A DNA stretch of 6,595 nucleotides from Verrucomicrobiota bacterium. GTDB lineage: Bacteria > Verrucomicrobiota > Verrucomicrobiia > Opitutales > Opitutaceae. The stretch is from positions 1 through 6,595 of the forward strand of contig JAEXPL010000281.1 of assembly GCA_023446865.1 (NCBI GenBank). The letters are read 5' to 3'. Below the pieces are notes generated by a model. The model was not told the origin of the DNA. It searched no databases and was given only the letters and a program-made list of their open reading frames with translations. The translations under genes were made by a program, and so were the position numbers. Shown here piece by piece: positions 3,926 through 6,595 of the stretch (its first letter is position 1; every line of letters starts with the position of its first letter).

Positions 3926-6316
3926 TCAGCTCAACGCCGGACCGCGCACCTGCTGGAGCGCACGGTAGCAGCGCGCGAGGACCTCGACGAGTTCGTCGGC
4001 GCGGAACGGTTTGAACAGGCAATCGTTCATGCCCGCCTCGAGCAAGGCGTGGCGGGTGTTGGCGCCGGCCATCGCGGTGAACGCGACGATCCACGGCACG
4101 GTGGGATGGTCGAAGTCGCGGCGGATGCGGCGGGTGGCGTCGCGACCGTCGACCCCCGGCATGGCGAGATCCATGAAGACGAGATCGAATTCCGCACGAC
4201 GGGCCTTGTCGATCGCCTGCGTCCCGCCGCCGACGGCGGTGGCCGAGTAGCCGAGGCGCTCGAGCATCAGGCAGAGGCTGCGCTGGTTGATCGGGTCGTC
4301 GTCGACCACGAGGATGCGCAGCGGCATGCGGCGGCCGAGCGAGTTGTCGAAGGTCTGGAGCGGGGCCGGGGCCGCCTCGCACGATTCCGCGCCGAAGGCG
4401 TGCAGCAGCATGATCTTGAGGTGGCTCGGCTTGACGGGCTTGGCGAGGACGGTGATGCGGCCGGTGGGGACGGGGCTGCCCGAGGTGTCGAGCAGGAAGA
4501 GTGGCAGGGCCTCGCGTCCCGGGAGGGAGTGGATCGTCTCGGCGATCTCCGTGCCGTCGCGGGAGCCGAGTTGGCGGTCGATGACCACGACATCGCAGGC
4601 GGTGGCGCTGCGCAGCAGGGCGAGGGCGGCGGCGGGGCGCTCGACCTCGCAAGTTGTCATGCCCCACCAGCGACACATGGCGGAGAGAATGTGGCGCAGG
4701 GTGGAGTTCTCGCTGAGGACGATGGCGCGCCGGCCGGCGAGCGCCGCCTCGGGGGAGGCGTGGGGCGGCGGCGGGGCGTCGTGCGGGACCTCGGCCGGGA
4801 TGGTGAAATGGAAGGTGGATCCACGGCCGACCTCGCTCTCCACCCACATGCGGCCGAGCATGAGCTCGGTGAGGCGGTGCGCGATGGCCAGGCCCAAGCC
4901 GGTGCCGCCGAAGCGGCGGGTCGTGGAGGCGGAGTCAACCTGGGAGAAGGGCTTGAAGAGGCGGTCCATGCGATCGGCGGGGATGCCGATGCCGGTGTCG
5001 CGCACGCTGAAGTGCAGGTGTGGCGGTTGGCTGGAGGCGCGCTGCACGGCGACGAAGACCTCGCCGGAGCTGGTGAACTTGAGGGCGTTGCCGACGAGGT
5101 TGAAGAGAATCTGCTGGAGGCGGGTGGTGTCGCCGAGGAACAGACTCGGGACGTCGGGATCGACGAGGAAGCTCAGCTCGAGGCGCTTCTCGATCGCCTG
5201 CGGCGCGGAGAGGTCGAGGACGGTCTCGACGACGGAGCGGAGATCGACCGGGGCGTGTTCGAGTTCGACGCGGCCGGCCTCGATCTTGGAGTAGTCGAGC
5301 ACGTCGTTGATGATGGCGAGCAGGGTTTCGCCGCAGCTGCCGATGGTGCGGATGTACTCACGTTGTTCGGCCGAGAGTTCGGTGCCGGCGAGGAGCTGGG
5401 CCATGCCGAGGACGCCGTTCATCGGGGTGCGGATCTCGTGGCTCATGACCGCGAGGAAGGCGCTCTTGGCGTGGTTGGCGGCCTCGGCGGCGCGGGCTTC
5501 CTCCTCGGCCGCGCGGATCGCGCGCTGGAGGCGGAGGTTGAGCTCGTCGGCCTTGGTCTTTTCGATCCGGAGCCGGTCGCTGGATTCGAGCGCGCGGCCC
5601 TCGGCCAAGGCGGATGCACGGCGGAGGCGGTAGGTGAGCCAGCCGATCAGCAGCGAGAGGCCGCAGATGCCGGAGGTGGCGGCGGAGGCGACTTGGCGGA
5701 AGGTGCTGAGCCGTTGCTCGAGATCGTGCGCCCACATGTCGACGCCGACGACGCCGACGAACTCGCCCCGCGAGTTATGGAACGGGGCGAAGGCGCTCAT
5801 GTAAGTTCGCACGCGTTCGGGCACCGGGCGGTCGTCGACCATGGCCTTCTGTTCGGCGAGGGCTTGGCGCAGTACGTTGTCCTGGCCATCGTAGGACACT
5901 CCGATCAGCGGTGGCGGGTCGGTGTCGTCGGGCGGGCGGACGAAGTAGGCGGTGTCGAGGATGAAGGACACCTGGCCGTCGTGAAGCGTGGCGGTGTAGA
6001 TGTAGAGCAGATCCTGGGTGGCGCGTTGCATGCGCAGCAACGGCTCGAGGGCCCGCAGGTGCTGGGGGGAGCCGCTCTGGTCCGGCGTGACAAGGGTCTC
6101 GTGCAGGTCGCCATCGATCTGGATGGCGGCGGCTTTGGCGAGTTGCACCAATTCGGTCCGGACGGATTCGATCTGGGCCTTCCGGGCGTAGGCATAGGTG
6201 TACGCGAGCACCGCGAGCGCGACCGCCAGCACGGCGGTGGCGACGACAATGCCTTCCCTCACGGGGTGAATCTGTCGTTGGGGATGTGTGAGCACCGGGG
6301 TCGAGTTCCCATCCAT
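3926..6316 (-). CDS. Membrane-bound hybrid sensor histidine kinase with two receiver domains, 796 aa
   Basis: Signal-transducing kinase of the inner membrane. Order: membrane helix 1 (about 21-43), extracytoplasmic sensor (about 44-205), membrane helix 2 (about 209-228), coiled coil (about 235-285), HisKA, HATPase_c, receiver 1 and receiver 2. The sensor holds LLYIYTATLHDGQVSFILDTAY (103-124) and AFAPFHNSRGEFVGVVGVDM (175-194), a Cache-like pattern, so a small-molecule ligand is likely but unknown. The H-box SHEIRTP has H293. The ATPase has the N-box (N406/N410), G1 DTGIGIP (440-446), the F-box FKPFSQVD (454-461) and G2 GGTGLGLA (470-477). Receiver 1 (about 529-642) keeps D580 and K626 but has E536-N537 where an acidic pair is usual. 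Receiver 2 (about 666-786) is canonical: D672-D674, D716, T747, K769. No HPt or DNA-binding domain is present, so output must go through a separate phosphotransfer protein. The start ATG at 6316-6314 is preferred; a GTG at 6361 would add 15 residues. No Shine-Dalgarno is visible. A terminator follows the gene. Confidence 0.96.
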   Translation of the reverse strand: MDGNSTPVLTHPQRQIHPVREGIVVATAVLAVALAVLAYTYAYARKAQIESVRTELVQLAKAAAIQIDGDLHETLVTPDQSGSPQHLRALEPLLRMQRATQDLLYIYTATLHDGQVSFILDTAYFVRPPDDTDPPPLIGVSYDGQDNVLRQALAEQKAMVDDRPVPERVRTYMSAFAPFHNSRGEFVGVVGVDMWAHDLEQRLSTFRQVASAATSGICGLSLLIGWLTYRLRRASALAEGRALESSDRLRIEKTKADELNLRLQRAIRAAEEEARAAEAANHAKSAFLAVMSHEIRTPMNGVLGMAQLLAGTELSAEQREYIRTIGSCGETLLAIINDVLDYSKIEAGRVELEHAPVDLRSVVETVLDLSAPQAIEKRLELSFLVDPDVPSLFLGDTTRLQQILFNLVGNALKFTSSGEVFVAVQRASSQPPHLHFSVRDTGIGIPADRMDRLFKPFSQVDSASTTRRFGGTGLGLAIAHRLTELMLGRMWVESEVGRGSTFHFTIPAEVPHDAPPPPHASPEAALAGRRAIVLSENSTLRHILSAMCRWWGMTTCEVERPAAALALLRSATACDVVVIDRQLGSRDGTEIAETIHSLPGREALPLFLLDTSGSPVPTGRITVLAKPVKPSHLKIMLLHAFGAESCEAAPAPLQTFDNSLGRRMPLRILVVDDDPINQRSLCLMLERLGYSATAVGGGTQAIDKARRAEFDLVFMDLAMPGVDGRDATRRIRRDFDHPTVPWIVAFTAMAGANTRHALLEAGMNDCLFKPFRADELVEVLARCYRALQQVRGPALS

Positions 6317-6595
6317 AACCGGAGGTTGGGAATGCCGGCGCGCCGCAGGGCCGGCAAGCACGGTCTGCGACGGTCGTTGCGTGCGGTTTGGAACCCCGAC
6401 GCGATCTCCGGACCAATCCCGCCGTAATCATTCTGTCGGGAGCCGAGCAGACGAGAGACGCGCGCGGGACAACGGAGGGAACGGCTGGACGCGCAAGCGG
6501 TGGCGCGGGCGTGGGTGCGCTGAAGCCCGAACCGTGCGCCGTGGTGGGGTGGGGGGGTGGGGGGGGCGCCCGCGCGGGCGGGGGGGGGCGGCGGG
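6317..6595. other. Upstream region of the kinase; no gene seen
   Basis: This 279-bp stretch upstream of the kinase contains no credible coding frame on either strand; the plus-strand open frame entering it is antisense to the kinase. It should hold the kinase promoter, but I found no convincing -35/-10 pair. The last ~55 bases change abruptly into G-runs (separate entry). Confidence 0.6.
6541..6595 (+). repeat. G-run low-complexity tract with potential G-quadruplex and 14-bp palindrome
   Basis: G-runs of 4, 7 and 8 separated by single T (6546-6566) are followed by the perfect 14-bp palindrome CGCCCGCGCGGGCG (6567-6580) and eight more consecutive G (6581-6588). Four close G-runs fit the G-quadruplex pattern. 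The composition differs from the rest of the window, and its position at the very end also fits low-quality poly-G sequence at a contig end. Confidence 0.6.

Noticed and set aside
3887..6427. Plus-strand 846-codon open frame antisense to the kinase
   Set aside because: It mirrors the kinase gene, is rich in Gly/Glu/Asp/Val low-complexity sequence and matches no known fold. Long antisense frames are common in GC-rich DNA with biased third positions, and the minus-strand product has full kinase motifs.

Overview
The window is a GC-rich bacterial segment. Its protein style and its intergenic repeats (GGCGGGC/GCCCGCC palindromes, CTTCGTT-type arms, degenerate GGAANNN heptads) suggest Verrucomicrobiota, most likely an Opitutaceae-like lineage. 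That placement is inferred from familiarity with such sequences, not from a marker gene. No rRNA, tRNA, CRISPR array or transposase gene was seen.

Layout, left to right. (a) 1-118, minus strand: the first ~39 codons of a gene whose N-terminus looks like the inositol-monophosphatase/histidinol-phosphatase family, cut by the window edge. (b) 119-383: a divergent intergenic region holding a 66-bp near-perfect palindrome made of two REP-like hairpins, inside a pair of imperfect inverted arms. (c) 384-1049, plus strand: a DnaQ-like DEDDh 3'-5' exonuclease. (d) 1050-1141: a short convergent gap. (e) 1142-3772, minus strand: a three-gene unit transcribed right to left, made of a stand-alone PTS EIIA (PtsN-like) protein, a canonical CorA transporter starting at an ATGA overlap with it, and a second CorA paralogue of identical length. 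(f) 3773-3925: an intergenic region with a likely intrinsic terminator for the upstream gene and a weak candidate promoter. (g) 3926-6316, minus strand: a membrane-bound hybrid histidine kinase with two receiver domains. (h) 6317-6595: kinase upstream region ending in an extreme G-run tract that may be a contig-end artefact.

How the genes may work together: CorA-type channels import Mg2+ (or related divalents), and EIIA-Ntr proteins are known in enterobacteria to control ion transporters by direct binding. The translationally coupled EIIA-CorA-CorA arrangement therefore suggests a phosphorylation-responsive ion homeostasis module. Its most unusual part is the distal CorA, which has lost the GMN signature glycine (SMN instead) and both acidic residues of the adjacent outer loop. 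It may be a modified, regulatory or selectivity-shifted subunit working with its intact neighbour. The hybrid kinase upstream is probably a separate transcription unit, and its link to the module is only positional.
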